Shown here: piece by piece, positions 37,501 to 49,631 of the stretch
How positions within the stretch are numbered: position 1 is the stretch's first letter
Layout: each line of letters starts with the position of its first letter
From: Corbicula japonica
Lineage: Eukaryota > Mollusca > Bivalvia > Venerida > Cyrenidae
Length of the DNA: 64,000 bases
Assembly (NCBI GenBank): GCA_038501625.1
Contig: JAZAYU010000037.1
Coordinates: 2,852,001 to 2,916,000 of the forward strand
Reading direction: 5' to 3'
Translations under genes and position numbers: made by a program
Notes under the pieces: model-generated
Seen by the model: only the letters and a program-made list of their open reading frames with translations
Databases searched by the model: none
What the model was told of the DNA's origin: nothing

Positions 37501-40500
37501 GTATTTAGGCTATACTTGGTTTTTACTGGTTATAAAAATAAACAGATTTGTAAGCTGAACTGAGTTATCACTGGCTGTGAATCCTTTATCCTGATATCTA
37601 TTTACAGGTTTTTGCTACCACAGACAAAAGCAAAAAACACAAAGTAAGTTTTCTAGATTTATAATGGAGTCATCTTGAGTATTGTCAGCTTCTTAAAATA
37701 TAACAAATTGAGTAGTGTAGTATTTCATTCCTGTCCTAAACTCTAATTATTTGAACATAACATTTATACATGCACCTGTTGTAAAGGGATAGGATAGAGT
37801 AACAGTTGCTTGCTGAAAATGAATTAATTAACACAAAATGGCTTAAAGAGATATTTGATACAAAATAAAATTCCAAAAATTCTTCCACTGTTACACCAAG
37901 GGAGAAGTTTGTCCCTATAAGTTTTATACAGAAAGTCAAAATCCCTTTTCTTAAAACCCAAGCCAATCCCTGATTGCTATTGTCAATTTGCAGGCAATGC
38001 AATCACTTCATATTTTTATTGTTTTAAATGATTAACCCTTTCCTCCATAGATAAACGTTTATTGCATGGGCGAATAGTTTAGATCCAGATCAGCCGACAT
38101 ATCTGTGATTTGTTGGGTTAACTCTGACAAAATTGCAACCAGTGCAGGTCCTGATCAAATGGCATACATGAGCAGGCCAATCTTGATATACACTGGTCAC
38201 ACACACGTAAAAAGGCGTATATATGGAGGAAAGGGTTAAAATGTTATTTTTGTATTGTTTCAGGGCATCAGTGCATTTATAGTTCCTAAGCCTACAGAAG
38301 GTTTGTCTTTAGGAAAGAAAGAAGACAAGCTTGGGATAAGAGCCTCCTCAACATGTAACCTCATCTTTGAAGACTGTAGAATACCTAAAGAAAACCTCCT
38401 TGGACAACCTGGACAGGGCTTCAAAATTGCTATGGTAAGTTTTTGGCATTTTTAGCAATCATGTTGTATAGATCTTGTTTCAGAGACTTCTGTTATGTGA
38501 TGCAATTTCTCTTTTTCTGACATAATCAGTACTGAACCGTGTTGGCAGTGTTAGGGTCATTGCATTTAGGAGAGGTAACAGGTACATGCAGTAGAAGGAA
38601 TCTTAAGAAAATGTTTTTTCCACTTTTATGAATAAATCAAGTTTTAGGAACACATAACATTGTTAGGTTCAGGCTTCTTCATTGCCATAGTTACATGGTT
38701 AGGATGATAGACTGGCAGTCTGGCGTCAGGCTTGTGTTCATCTGTTAGGAATACCTCGGGCTTTCAACCACTGACACAAGTGAACGGCACATTTTCATCA
38801 TACCTATTACCACAGCTGCTGCATTTGGTGTTAATTTAGCAAGTTTTTTTACTCTATGTATGTTATTATATGAGTGTTTTTATGATTTCAGCAAACATTA
38901 GATGCAGGTAGAATAGGTATAGCATCCCAAGCTCTAGGAATTGCACAGGTAAGAAAAGTTCGTTTCAATTCAAGGTCAGAGTCTGTTTTTATACATTGAT
39001 AAAGTTTAGTAAAACATCATCATATAAAAAAAATAGCCTCTGTAATGAATATTTTAACAACTGAAGATACTCCTAGTGTTATAAATATACAGAAAGTATT
39101 AACAGAGTTTTAAGACTTTAACCCTTTCCTCCATATATACAGATTTTATCACATGTGCAAACAGAGCAGATCCAGACAGCCAGCACATCCATCCCTTCAG
39201 ATCAGGATCTGCACTGTTCCCTTTTTGATTACAAATAACCTAATAAATCAAAAAGCGAATAGTGCAGATCCTGATCAAATGGGACATATGTGCCAGATGA
39301 TCTGGATCTGCACTCTGCCCATGTCAGGTGTATGGAGGAAAGGGTTAAGTTAAAAATTTATCCAAACAATCCAAATTAAATAAACTTGTTATAGACAGTG
39401 TGATCTAAGCACTTGCTGTACTACAATATGTACAAATTTATAAACTGCAGGCATCATTGGAATGTGCCATTGACTACGCCCAGAAGAGACTTGCGTTTGG
39501 TGAACCTATATCTAAACAACAGATGATTCAGGTAAATGAGCACATTATCTTGCAAAGAGTTTCAACATTCAATAAGAAAACCCACATGAAATCTTATACT
39601 GAATGAGTAGAAATGAGCATGAGCATAGAATTTAACCATTTACTCCATGCAATATTTCTTGTATCTAATGAGTGATAATGCAAACAAATAGAAAAAGAAA
39701 AGATGGAAATTCACAGTTTGTTTTTGTTAAGACAGTGGGGGTTTGGGCTGCGTAAATATTGTTGCTCTGTAATGAAATATGGAATCTTATAGACTATCCC
39801 GCGACTCTATATATTTGCATTTTACTCGTATTGTGTGTGCAACCAGTATAGTTCCAGTTGCCCTCTGATCATCTACACTGTTCGCTTTTCTGTCAGAAAT
39901 AACCTAATAAATCTAAAAGCAAACAGTTTAGATCCTGATCAGATGGCATATATGTGCTGGCTGATCTGGATCTACACTGTTCACTCTGGCAATAAAGATC
40001 TATCTGTGGAGTAAAGGGCAACACAAGTCACATGATCAACTCAAATAATGGTAAATAAACTATATATCAGTGTGCAGGAAGACATGTATAAAATTTAGCT
40101 GTACTTTGTTTAAACAGCATATGTAAGGAAGGATTTGATCGAATGATTTGTGATGATTTTAGCACAAACTGGCCAACATGGAGTTACAGACAGAGAGTGC
40201 TAGATTGCTCACCTGGAAAGCTGCCATGTTGAAAGATGCTGGACAACCTTACACCAAGGTAAACTATCAGTGGTTGGAACTCCATAAAACAATCATCTGT
40301 ATAGTGGGCACTCTTAGTGTAATGTTCTTAGATACCAGGGCTGAAGGTTATAAAGCTGAGATTGGAAACCAGTCTCAAATCTCAAGCATCTGATTGGCTG
40401 AAATGGCGACAGGTCGCCATTTCAGCCAATCAGATGCTTGAGATTTGAGACTGGTTTCCATTCTCAGTTTTATAACCTTGGGCACAGATTTTTCCTGAAA

Positions 40501-42039
40501 GCTGCCTATTCACACCTCAGAGTGGAATACTTCAATGGCTCAGATGTGGTTAATTTAAATTTTACCACCATTTAAAAGCTCACTCTCTTTCACTATCGGC
40601 TCATATACATTCACCTCTGTTATAGGCTGGGACTACTTCCAACTACTTTTACTTTAACTTAAAAAAATAGTTCACCAACTACATTTAAAATAGCTTGGGT
40701 TTCTTCGGTTTTAATGAGAGATAGTGAAGATTTCTGTCATTTATTATATCACAAGCTTTAAAATCCATAATTATGACCGTATTCAACGAAGCTTCTTAGT
40801 TTGGTAAAAAATCTTGACATTGAGCCTTTCGCTGAGGTGTAAAGTGAGTGTAAGGAACGACAACTCTGCGAAGGAGATTGTTAAAAGCTATAAATGACTG
40901 AACAAGAGTGAATTTAGCCAAACATTTGGAGTAGTCAGTGCATTGGTATGACCTGTTAGTGAATTTCACTGCGTCAGTAACACTGTTACAACTTCGGCTT
41001 TAAATATATTCATTAGTATGTTGATTGTGTTAGAATATACCATTACATTAATAGTTTGAATTATAAATTTTTTAAGAACACTTAAAACTTTAGTCCAGGT
41101 ACGTGACCAGGAACCTTTAAACAAGTTTAAACCACATGAAAACAAAATTTAATTTCTATGCAAACTTTGGCATCACTATTTGTTATGTCAAGCAGACAAG
41201 AAATATATATTTGTAACAAATGTATGTTATTTGTGTGATTACAGGAAGCTGCTATGGCGAAGTTAGCTGCTTCGGAAGCGGCCACCTACTGTGCTCATCA
41301 GGTAAACGCTGGCTTATTTAATCCTTGAAGCACAATTTGTGTAATGGACAGGCCTATAAATCAACTGTCCATTCATTGTTAATGGAGTAGCAAGCAACAC
41401 TGGTTTCAAATGTAATGGAAGATATGCTTTATCCATAAAGGGTTAACATTGACATCATCGTAATTCCAAACCAATGTATGAAGCAATTTCATCTGAGAAA
41501 AAAGCATTTGAAGATTAAGATTAAGACATCAAGAATGAAACTGAACTCATGACTGAGCGGAATTTAATCCAGGCTGTTTCTCAGCAGCCACATGTTCTCA
41601 TTCTATGACCCTTTATGGGAGCTTCACTAACAAGTAAAGATGTCAGCATGATCAGGCTGAATGATTTTTACAGATTTATGGCTCTTTGAATTTCATGTAG
41701 TTTGATTCAGACCATTGGTGTTAGGCTATTTTTTTAGCAAATACTGACTGGAGTTCAGTGACACTATGGAAAGTTACAATAACAAGAGAAGTTGCTTGTA
41801 TAATTGACATGTTCAGGTTCAATGATCCTTTACTGCTTATTGTAATCTTTGTTAACATAATATTCATTTGGTATATTTGGCAGGCTATCCAGGTGCTGGG
41901 TGGTATGGGGTATGTTACAGACATGCCGGCTGAGCGGTACTACCGGGACGCACGGATCACTGAGATCTACGAGGGAACTAGTGAGATACAGAGACTTGTT
42001 ATAGCAGGACAGTTACTGAAACAGTATGCTGCACACTAG
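31506..42039 (+). CDS. ACADS: Short-chain specific acyl-CoA dehydrogenase, mitochondrial
   Basis: Twelve exons: 31506-31566, 33910-34070, 34396-34545, 35201-35312, 36532-36647, 37608-37643, 38264-38434, 38892-38948, 39451-39531, 40163-40258, 41245-41301, 41884-42039. All junctions are GT-AG, phases agree, and the 1254 nt give 417 aa (human about 412). The first roughly 30 residues are basic and lack acids except one Glu, fitting a mitochondrial presequence ([13 protein letters not shown]...). The enzyme removes two hydrogens from butyryl-CoA-type substrates with FAD and passes electrons to ETF. Visible family motifs are the helical domain [18 protein letters not shown], the middle-domain [15 protein letters not shown] and [22 protein letters not shown], and the C-terminal [19 protein letters not shown]. 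The catalytic base is the Glu of [12 protein letters not shown], residue 396 here, matching the known active-site Glu of SCAD. The gene is intact. Introns hold many transposons. Possible poly(A) signals AATAAA lie at 42706-42711 and 42995-43000. Confidence 0.96.
31715..32494. mobile_element. 780 bp hAT-like non-autonomous element
   Basis: The ends are TAGGGTTTCATAATCGG and, inverted, TAGGGATTAAACGATGATCG, both leading into ATCGATTAT-rich subterminal sequence. A perfect 8 bp direct repeat AAAGACAT flanks it (31707-31714 and 32495-32502). Eight-base duplications are typical of hAT elements. No coding sequence is visible. It lies in ACADS intron 1. Confidence 0.8.
32659..33150 (+). repeat. Tandem duplication with about 295 bp offset, ACADS intron 1
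   Basis: GTAGTGC(C/T)(A/G)GCAGCATAAGGTCACTTCC occurs at 32659 and 32954, and similarity continues through GGTTAAAGTGTAC, GCTCGGTCAATGCCT and GGGAATTACTTCA. The second copy is incomplete. Confidence 0.8.
33185..33285 (-). repeat. tRNA-derived SINE-like fragment in ACADS intron 1
   Basis: The minus strand reads CTCAGTTGGTAGAGCATAG, an A-box-like tRNA start, followed about 30 bases on by a weak, damaged B-box region. Only the 5' portion is convincing. Confidence 0.35.
34640..34960. mobile_element. Old MITE copy interrupted by a hairpin element, ACADS intron 3
   Basis: MITE-like words lie on both sides (GGGTAGATCCATATC at the left, CTGGCTGATCTGGATCTACA at the right) of the hairpin at 34688-34845. 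This suggests the hairpin inserted into an older MITE. Confidence 0.45.
34688..34845. mobile_element. Palindromic hairpin element, copy 1
   Basis: Two arms of about 75 bases are nearly perfect reverse complements around GGCGACCAGTCGCC; each contains CCAGTCTCAAATCTCAAG and GATTGGCT. Ends are GCCCAAGGTTATAAA and, inverted, GGGCTGAAGGTTATAAA. Confidence 0.85.
35785..36322 (+). repeat. Dispersed repeat in ACADS intron 4
   Basis: It begins TATAGTCCTTTTGAAGAAAG and ends CAGAGAGCAACAACTCATC, with three internal diverged units of roughly 110 bp that each carry GATCAAGGTCACATTTGATG-like words and CTTTGCCATTTCT. No coding capacity. It resembles the interior of the element at 27795-29342 in style. Boundaries are approximate. 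Confidence 0.5.
38036..38235. mobile_element. piggyBac-like MITE in ACADS intron 6
   Basis: TTAA flanks at 38032-38035 and 38236-38239, CCCTTTCCTCCAT at the left end and ATGGAGGAAAGGG at the right. It ends 28 bases before the first base of exon 7. Confidence 0.85.
39122..39344. mobile_element. piggyBac-like MITE in ACADS intron 8
   Basis: TTAA flanks at 39118-39121 and 39345-39348 with CCCTTTCCTCCATAT and TATGGAGGAAAGGG ends. Confidence 0.85.
39795..40019. mobile_element. piggyBac-like MITE in ACADS intron 9, degraded left end
   Basis: The right end is GGAGTAAAGGG followed by CAAC instead of TTAA; the interior has GATCCTGATCAGATGG and GGCTGATCTGGATCTACAC. Confidence 0.65.
40338..40492. mobile_element. 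Palindromic hairpin element, copy 2, ACADS intron 10
   Basis: Same family as 34688-34845, here in the opposite orientation (GGGCTGAAGGTTATAAA at the left, TTTATAACCTTGGGC at the right), with arms centred on GGCGACAGGTCGCC. Confidence 0.85.
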
Positions 42040-42082
42040 CATCCAGATATACCACAGAGAACAGGGTTCTTTGATTAGTTAA

Positions 42083-42271
42083 CCCTTTACATACACCTAT
42101 ATTGCTTGGGCAAACAGTTTTGATCCAGATCAGCCAGCACATCTGTGTGCCAGGTTCTACATGTTTTGCGTTTAGGTTCATTATGTTATTTCTGATGGCA
42201 CATATGTGCCAGGTGATCTGGATCTACACTGGTCACACACACATTAAAATGTAAATAGATGGAGTAAAGGG
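42083..42271. mobile_element. piggyBac-like MITE in ACADS 3' UTR
   Basis: TTAA flanks at 42079-42082 and 42272-42275 with CCCTTTACAT and GGAGTAAAGGG ends. It starts 43 bases after the ACADS stop codon, so it is probably part of the mRNA. Confidence 0.8.
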
Positions 42272-43370
42272 TTAACATTGTAGGGGTCGGATAAGTAAAA
42301 TGTGATATCAAATGTATGAAATGATAGCGTTAAATAATGCATAGGTGTATTGGGGTATTTTTGTTTTGTTAAGAACAGTGGTCTGTCTGGCTGTATGATA
42401 CAATGAGACTGCAGAAGAACAGAATCATGCCATAAATCTGTCAGCCTTTTCTGTGATTACCAGGACAACTGTTCCTGTGTAGTGAAAGTACAGAGTAGAT
42501 CTCACAGTGTATTGTGGCTGATACTGTATACAAGCTTTTCCTGGAACAATGTCGGGGGCAAGGTTTAAAGATAAGTTAAAATTTAGAGAACCACAAATAG
42601 AATTTATTACTTAGGGTTCGAAGTTAACGGTAGTTAATGCAAATTTACCTCATGCTGCATGGATATAATTTGACCTTACAACACCTGGCAGACGTTTTTC
42701 CTTTTAATAAAAGATTTTGAGGGATTTCGCACAAAATGTATTCTCCCATGGAAATGGAAGGTGATACTACAGTTTTGAACTTAACCTTCAGATTAATAAA
42801 TATGTAAAATTTTAAGTAAAAATCCTTTGTTTAAAATACTGTGAATCTGTATTTCTGTTTGAGCATGTGTTCTTCCTTGTATTGAAATAATTCATGGATT
42901 GTAATTAACTTAGTTTTCTATTATGATAGTAAATGTTCATTATTTCATCAAATAGTCATTCATTTTTCTACAATGTACATAAGATAGATTATATAATAAA
43001 TAAGGATTCTGTGATAAAGTAAATATTTTTGTTCTTTCTACCATTTCACTTTTAGTAGCTTGACTTGTCTGTGGATATTTTGTTGAGCAGTTGTCCTCAG
43101 TTGGACATCAGTATCACACCTGGGGTAACAGTTTGAGTTCAGGACTTGTGTTTTACTGCCACATCTTACAAGATTCATACAATTTTGAACCATCTTATCT
43201 TAAGTTGATTTGTAAACTACTATAGCTCTGACTTGCCCATGGATCAAATATTAAAGTTGAAATAACTGTCCTTTTTGCAGAGTTTGAGTGTGCCAGTTCA
43301 CAATTCATAACTTTGTGATGGTATAGTTTTCAAACTTAATGCTCAGGTTAACCCTTAACTAATTCATTTT

Positions 43371-44991
43371 TAGCTCACCTGTCACAGTGAGCTTTTGTGA
43401 TCGCCCTTCGTCCGGCGTCAGTGCGTCCGTTCACAATTGTTGTCCGCACTCTAGCGACTTCATTTTTATCCTACCTTCTTCAAACTTGTTCAGAATTTTT
43501 ATCTCGATGATATCTAGGTCAAGTTCGAAACTGGGTCATGTGACCCTTAAAACTAGGTCACTAGGTCAAATTTACAAAAAAGCTTGTCTGCACTCTAGCC
43601 GTCTAAATTTGGTCAGATCTTCTTCAAACTTGGTCAGAATGTTTGTCTTAATGATATCTTGGTCAAGTTTGAAACTGGGTTATGTGACCTTGAAATCTAG
43701 GTCACTAGGTCAAATTATAGAAAAAGCTTGGCCGCACTCTAGCGGTCTTAATTTTGGTCCGATCTTCTTCAAACTTGGTCAGAATGTTTATCTCCATGAC
43801 ATCTAGTTCAAATTCGAAACTGGGCCATGTGACCCTTAAAACTAGGTCACTAGGTCTAATTATAGAAAAAGCTTGTCTGCACTCTAGCAGTCTTAATTTT
43901 GGTGCGATCTTCTTTAAACTTGGTCAGAATGCTTATCTCAATGATATCTAGATCAAGTTCGTAACTGGGTTATGTGACCCTTAAAACTAGGTCACTAGGT
44001 CAAATTAAAGAAAAAACTTGTCTGCACTCTAGTGGTCTTAATTTTGGTCCGATCCTCTTCAAACTTGGTCAGAATTTTTATCTAGATGACATCTAGTTTA
44101 AGTTGGTAACTGGGTCATGCGACCTTGAAAACTAGGTTAAATTAAAGAAAAAGCTTGTCCGCACTCCAGCGGTCTTAATTTTGGTGGGATCTTCTTCAAA
44201 CTTGGTCAGAATGTTTATCTAAATGATATCTAGGTCAAGTTCGAAACTGGGTCATGTGACTCTAAATCTAAGTCATCAGGTCCATTATAGAAAAGCTTGT
44301 CCACACTTTAGCGGTCTTAATTTTGGTCCAATCTTCTTCAAACTTGGTAAAAATGTTTATCTCCATGATATCTAGGTCAAGTTCGAAAGTGGATCATGTG
44401 ACCTTGAAAACTAGGTCACAAGGTAAAATTATTGAAAAAGCTTCTCTTGATATTTAGGTCAAGTTTGAAACAGATGTGACCTTGATATCTAAATGATATC
44501 TAGGTCAAGTTTGAAACTAGGTCATGTGACCTTGAAAACTAGGTCACTAGGTAAAGTTATAATCAAAGCTTGTCTGCACACTATTGGTCTTAATTTTAGT
44601 CTTCACTTTTATTACCATAAGATCTTGGTTCCTTTCTTGAAATTGCCATATTGCATTATGGGTTCCAGAGATATGGCCCCTAAAAGTGCCAAAATTAACT
44701 ATTTAGACCTTGTTTGCACAAAAGCAGCTTCATTTTTGATTTGAATTTAACCAGACTTGTACAATACATGAGTTACTATAAGATCTTGGTTCCTTTCTTG
44801 AACCAGCTAGGTTCCATAATGGGTTCAAGAGTTATGGCCCCTGAAAGAGCCAAAGTAAGCTATTTTGACCTTTTCTCCACAATAGCAGCTTTATTTTTTT
44901 TGACTTGATTTTACCACACTTGCACACAACTCTTGCAAGCATTGAGCAATTGTTGACAGGTGAGCGACCCAGTGTCCTATGGACCCTCTTG
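43371..44991 (+). mobile_element. Tandem-repeat element, copy A
   Basis: It begins TAGCTCACCTGTCACAGTG and ends GACAGGTGAGCGACCC followed by AGTGTCCTATGGACC. Inside are about seven or eight units of roughly 140 bp, each carrying GCACTCTAGCGGTCTTAATT, TCTTCAAACTTGGTCAGAAT and CTAGGTCACTAGGTCAAATT. No credible coding sequence. It lies between ACADS and the glycine-rich gene. Confidence 0.8.
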
Positions 44992-44992
44992 T

Positions 44993-45075
44993 ATTAACAC
45001 ATGTGCCACAAGTGTAGATCCAGTCAGCTGGTGCATCTGTGCTGTCTGATCAGGAGCTACACTGTTGTGGCAAAA
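44993..45075. mobile_element. MITE fragment
   Basis: GTGTAGATCCAGTCAGC and CTGTCTGATCAGGAGCTACA mark one half of the piggyBac-like MITE. Confidence 0.5.
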
Positions 45076-45204
45076 AACAAAACTATCCTACATTTTGATG
45101 AAAATTATGGCCAGTTGTTTTTAGTAAGATTTCTAAAGCTAGACATGTCATGCTTCTCATCTCATGTCACAGCTCCTAGTTAACTACTAGTATTCTATCT
45201 CGAT

Positions 45205-45300
45205 CATGACCAGTCGCCATTTCAGCCAATCAGATCCTTGAGATTTGAGACTGGCTTCCATTCTCAGTTTTTATAATCTTGTTATAATCTTGAGGCCTGG
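45205..45300. mobile_element. Palindromic hairpin element, half copy
   Basis: Only one arm remains: GACCAGTCGCCATTTCAGCC, ATCAGATCCTTGAGATTTGA and GACTGGCTTCC. Confidence 0.7.
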
Positions 45301-45602
45301 ACTTAATATAATGTGTGTGTTCTTGATTCAAGTTGTTCTCACACCCATATACCCCGAGAACATATTGAACGGTCAGGGGTTTGGGAGAAACAAGACAAAA
45401 ATAATAGGCTGCAAACGTTTAATTCTGTCACCTATTTGAATACATAATAACGAAAAGCTATACAACATAAAGCGATGTCTTGGTCTACCGCTATGTACAG
45501 GTGTTCGCAGTCCATGCAGCGTGTCTGGTCCGTATACACGGGTAACAGGATGGAAGATGAAATCAGGGACTTCGTATCACAATCACATATCTTTCTGTTC
45601 GA

Positions 45603-48600
45603 CTAATAGGATTTTCTTAGATTGCTGCCTCCTGCAATGGAAAAAGATATGACCACCAGGCTGAAAGGTGCTTTTAGGCAATTTTTAAAAAGCAGGTGAT
45701 ACTTGTAATTATGTTTTTAACGCATTTTGGTATAGCAATAAATCAGATGATGTTTAAGTCGTCAACTTTGAGTACCTGTAATAGTTTTGATAACATATAT
45801 TGTTATTTTCAGTGCACGTTTTAAAAAGTTGAATTTAGTACTCGTCATCTATCACTGACTTTTAACATTAAGAGTTTCAAATCGTCGGTCAATACAAGCA
45901 TAACAGGTGGATAACGTTTCACGACCAACATATTGTTGAAAATATGAAATGAGACATTACCTCCAATTCCTCCGCCAATCATACCACCGCCCTTTCCTCC
46001 GAAACCACCTAAAACCGAACACAGAAATAATTTTGTTAGAGAATATTTTGATATTTCGCCGAGAGGTTTATCATTTGTAGGTGTCGTTCGTTATTTTCAG
46101 AACTTGCATGAGAAATATCATTGATGCGTGTAATGCGAATATTGTAAAAGTGGCCATCAAAGTGGAAACCTTTAAAGGAATATTTCTTCAAATATAAACA
46201 GAGATATGGTGGTTATTTTAACGTACCTCCGCCCATCATGAGTCCGCTTCCCAGACCGCTTCCTATCCTGTCCATGCCGAAACCGCTGTCAATCATTCCC
46301 CCGCCCATACTACCGCCTCCGATACCTCCGCCTGCAATGTGAAATATGTAAAGACCTTACTTTCACTTAGTCTACAGCTAAGTGGAAATTGTCAGGTCTT
46401 TTCTTAGTACACACACAAACCGTTAAATCTAAAATAAAAGGCCAAGAACGTATTGTAGATTGTAACGAGCGTTGACGCACAAAAATATATGAAAGAACTT
46501 GCTGAAGGAAAACCTGGCGAAACAAAAACAAACAATTTAAAAGATAAAAAGGGGCGCTCTTAACTTCAATTTTGCCTTTTTTTCAATAATTATATTTTTA
46601 GAAATACTACGTCTTACGCAACGCCTTTTATTAGACGCTTGGATTCTTTGTTGAATTAAAATTACATAACTAAATCAGTTACCTAGAAGTCCTCCGCCCA
46701 TAGCTCCGCCTTTTCCTCCAAGACCTCCCATACCTCCGCCTAGACCTCCCATACCTCCACCTAGACCTCCCATACCTCCGCCTAGACCTCCCATACCTCC
46801 GCCTATGCCTCCCATACCTCCGCCTATGCCTCCCATACCTCCAATACCCATATCATCTGAAATTTCATTAGTTTCCATTTATATTTATAAAGCAAATTTT
46901 TGTTGCAATGCAAAGTTAAAGATTCATCAATCTGTAAAAATAAAAAGGAAAAACTATCATCGGAACAATTTGGCGACCTTTACAAAACATGATACTTTAT
47001 TTGAAATGCCCAACATAAACTTCCTTTAAAAACTGAGCATATTACATTTGATTGTTTGTTTGTGGCAGATCGTTTGCATCTTTAAATGCAGAAAATTTCC
47101 TAAAACAGCTTGCTTCCTTACCTAAACCATTGTTTCCATTAAGACCATTATTGTTGTTGAATCCGTTGTTGTTGAAGCCAGCATCGTCCATTCCACCTCC
47201 GATTCCACCGCTACCAATCATACCACCTCCAAGCATCCCACCTCCAAGCATCCCGCCTCCAAGCATTCCGCCGCTCATCTTTCCTCCGCCAATCATAGAG
47301 CCTCCTCCAAGTATGCCACCGCCCAACATCCCGCCCCCGATTCCACCACCACCAATCATAGATCCGCCCCCGATTCCACCACCACCAATCATAGATCCGC
47401 CCCCGATTCCACCAATCATAGATCCGCCCCCGATTCCACCACCAATCATTCCTCCGGGTCCTCCGCCAATCATGGAACCACCTCCGATCCCGCTTCCCAG
47501 CATGCCGCCGCCCATCTTTCCGCCCCCAATACCACCAATTCCACCGGAACCAAGCATGCTACCTCCGCCCAGTCCGCCATTCATTATCATTCCCCCTCCA
47601 AGTCCACCGTTCCCAAGCATGCTACCACCTCCAAGTCCGCCGCTGCCAATTCCGCCGATCCCACCTCCTAACATTCCCCCACTCATTTTACCTCCACCGA
47701 GCATAGATCCGCCTCCTAACCCGCCTCCGCCGAGCATAGATCCACCTCCTAATCCGCCTCCGCCGAGCATAGACCCACCTCCTAGCCCGCCTCCCCCAAG
47801 CATAGACCCCCCTCCTAACAATCCGCCGCCGAGACCACCCCCTATTCTATTACTTCCTCCTCCAAGTATTCCCCCGCCGATCATACTGGAGCTCCCTCCG
47901 CCCATTCCACCGAAACCACCTATAAGGAAATAGGGGAATGACATTGTGCAAATGACAGAGCAGATCATAAATAAGGAACATGGTGTACTGAAATGATGTT
48001 TACGTCTTACGTGAAAGTTCATGGCTTGATGTTTAAAGTTCTTTTACATAAAAGGCGGGTATTAGTACAACAAAGATTTTGTAACGTCGCTGGGGTAAAC
48101 TTCTTATAAACTCCTTTTTTGGCGCTAATTTATTAAACAAAATATAAATTATTTTAACAGTAAAGATACGCTATATGTCGCTTTAAGTGGATTTTCTGCA
48201 CAGGTGGTATATACCTTTACACTTGTGCGAACGGTGTAGATCCAGATCAGCCGGTACATGGACATCCGTGCCCTCTGATCAGAATTTGCACGTTTTGCTT
48301 TTTTGTCAGAAATAACATAAAACATTAAAAAACGAACAGTGTAGATCCTAATCAGACGGCCCATGGATCATGGCCTGATCCTATGGAGTTAAAGGAAATG
48401 AAAAAGCTATACTACTCGAAAAACGGTTTCGCCACCCACTTTCACTACCGCTTATATCCCCACCACCATACTAAACAACTGTTACAGTATTTTAAAATGC
48501 AACAAATACTGATTTTGTTAGATTCTTGTGAACACGTTATTTGGGAAACTTAAGACAGAATGTCTATCTCATCTCCTTTAGCATTGATTGCAACAATCAT

Positions 48601-49631
48601 GTAAACGTGTATAAACAGTGAGAAACACTAGCCGAATTACTAGCTGTATCGTCAGCATCATCAACAACAACAGCAAGCATCGTTTTATGCTGTGCCAAAA
48701 CTTTAAAGACGATTACTATAACTGTCATCTTTTTTCCAACCAATCGATTTTGATAAAATTTTCAAAGTTGATGAATACTCGTTTATATGATAACAAATAA
48801 AAATGATATGTCACCAGACTTGTTAAAAATTTATAGAGCTAGCTTGACCCATTTACCACACGTGCTAGAAATACCCGGTTAAACAAAACATCTATAAAAT
48901 CACAAAAAATCATGATAAATCTCTTTAATTTAAATACAAGTATATACAATATTCTCTACGAATAAAGAAAACAATTCTCATGCGGAAAAGGAATTTTCAC
49001 TTAATATTTCAGGGTTATAATTATTTTGGTTGAAATTAACATTTATTTTCAACTTCTGATAGAAATTGCTGAAAATTTACCGGAATATCATTAACAAATT
49101 TTTTAAAATAATTTAAGAAAAAAACAACAAATTGTTTAAAACATTTTAAGATATTTTTCAAACCAGGACAAATTAATAAAATACGTTATAAGTGAAACTT
49201 AAACTTATTTTTTTTTTATAAGAAAACCCTTTTTCATATATAAGCTTGTTGATGCAAAAGAATGTATTTATGTGCTTAATATCTCAAGGTGCAATGCTTT
49301 TTAATATAAAAAATGACATGTTTGGATTATATATTTCTTTCTTTTCAGTTGAAAAAAGTGACCTCGCAAAAGGCTCAATAAAACAAAAATCACCGTAACG
49401 TTTCTATTCAATAACTTATTTCAATTCCTTGGTTAGGTATCTATCACCATGCTAAGTTTCATTCAAATTTAAACAGGTCAAATTTTGATTTTTGGAAACT
49501 GTAGCAATAGCCTTTAAAAACGGTTAAAAGAAGTGATTAATAACGAACCATATCTCTTGTAAGTTGCTCGAACGAAATTGCTGTAAGAAATCACACACAA
49601 TGATGCCACGAGAATTTTAATGGACGCCATT
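45603..49631 (-). CDS. Secreted glycine/methionine-rich matrix-type protein
   Basis: Coding exons in order: 49630-49549, 47919-47122, 46856-46683, 46331-46227, 46008-45961, 45631-45603; 1236 nt, 411 aa. The first coding exon starts one base after an AG acceptor and encodes a signal peptide ([20 protein letters not shown]). The rest is low complexity: [20 protein letters not shown] and [12 protein letters not shown] repeats in the large exon, then an Asn run ([16 protein letters not shown]), then MGGLGGG repeats, ending in GGSNLRKSY. Every intron interrupts a Gly or Asp codon after its first base (phase 1), so all internal exons are symmetric cassettes. Composition resembles molluscan shell-matrix glycine-rich proteins (shematrin-like) and silk-like structural proteins; I cannot assign a named family. 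It probably acts outside the cell in a matrix, periostracum, byssus or mucus, which is inference from the signal peptide and composition. ATTAAA on the minus strand near 45418-45423 could be the poly(A) signal. Confidence 0.8.
48205..48395. mobile_element. piggyBac-like MITE, degraded, between the glycine-rich gene's coding exons
   Basis: Contains GGTGTAGATCCAGATCAGCC, CTCTGATCAGAATTTGCAC and the GTGTAGATCCTAATCAGACG half. It lies in the intron between the signal-peptide exon and the large glycine-rich exon. Confidence 0.65.

Noticed and set aside
43387..44908. Several plus-strand open frames with repeated SRSSLKLGHVTLKTRSLG-type peptides
   Set aside because: They are translations of the 140 bp tandem repeat; the same peptide appears antisense in copy B.
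47052..47933. Plus-strand open frame of 293 residues, Pro/Ile-rich
   Set aside because: It is the exact antisense of the glycine-rich exon; GGN codons read as proline in reverse. Signal peptide, splice sites and phases all support the minus strand.
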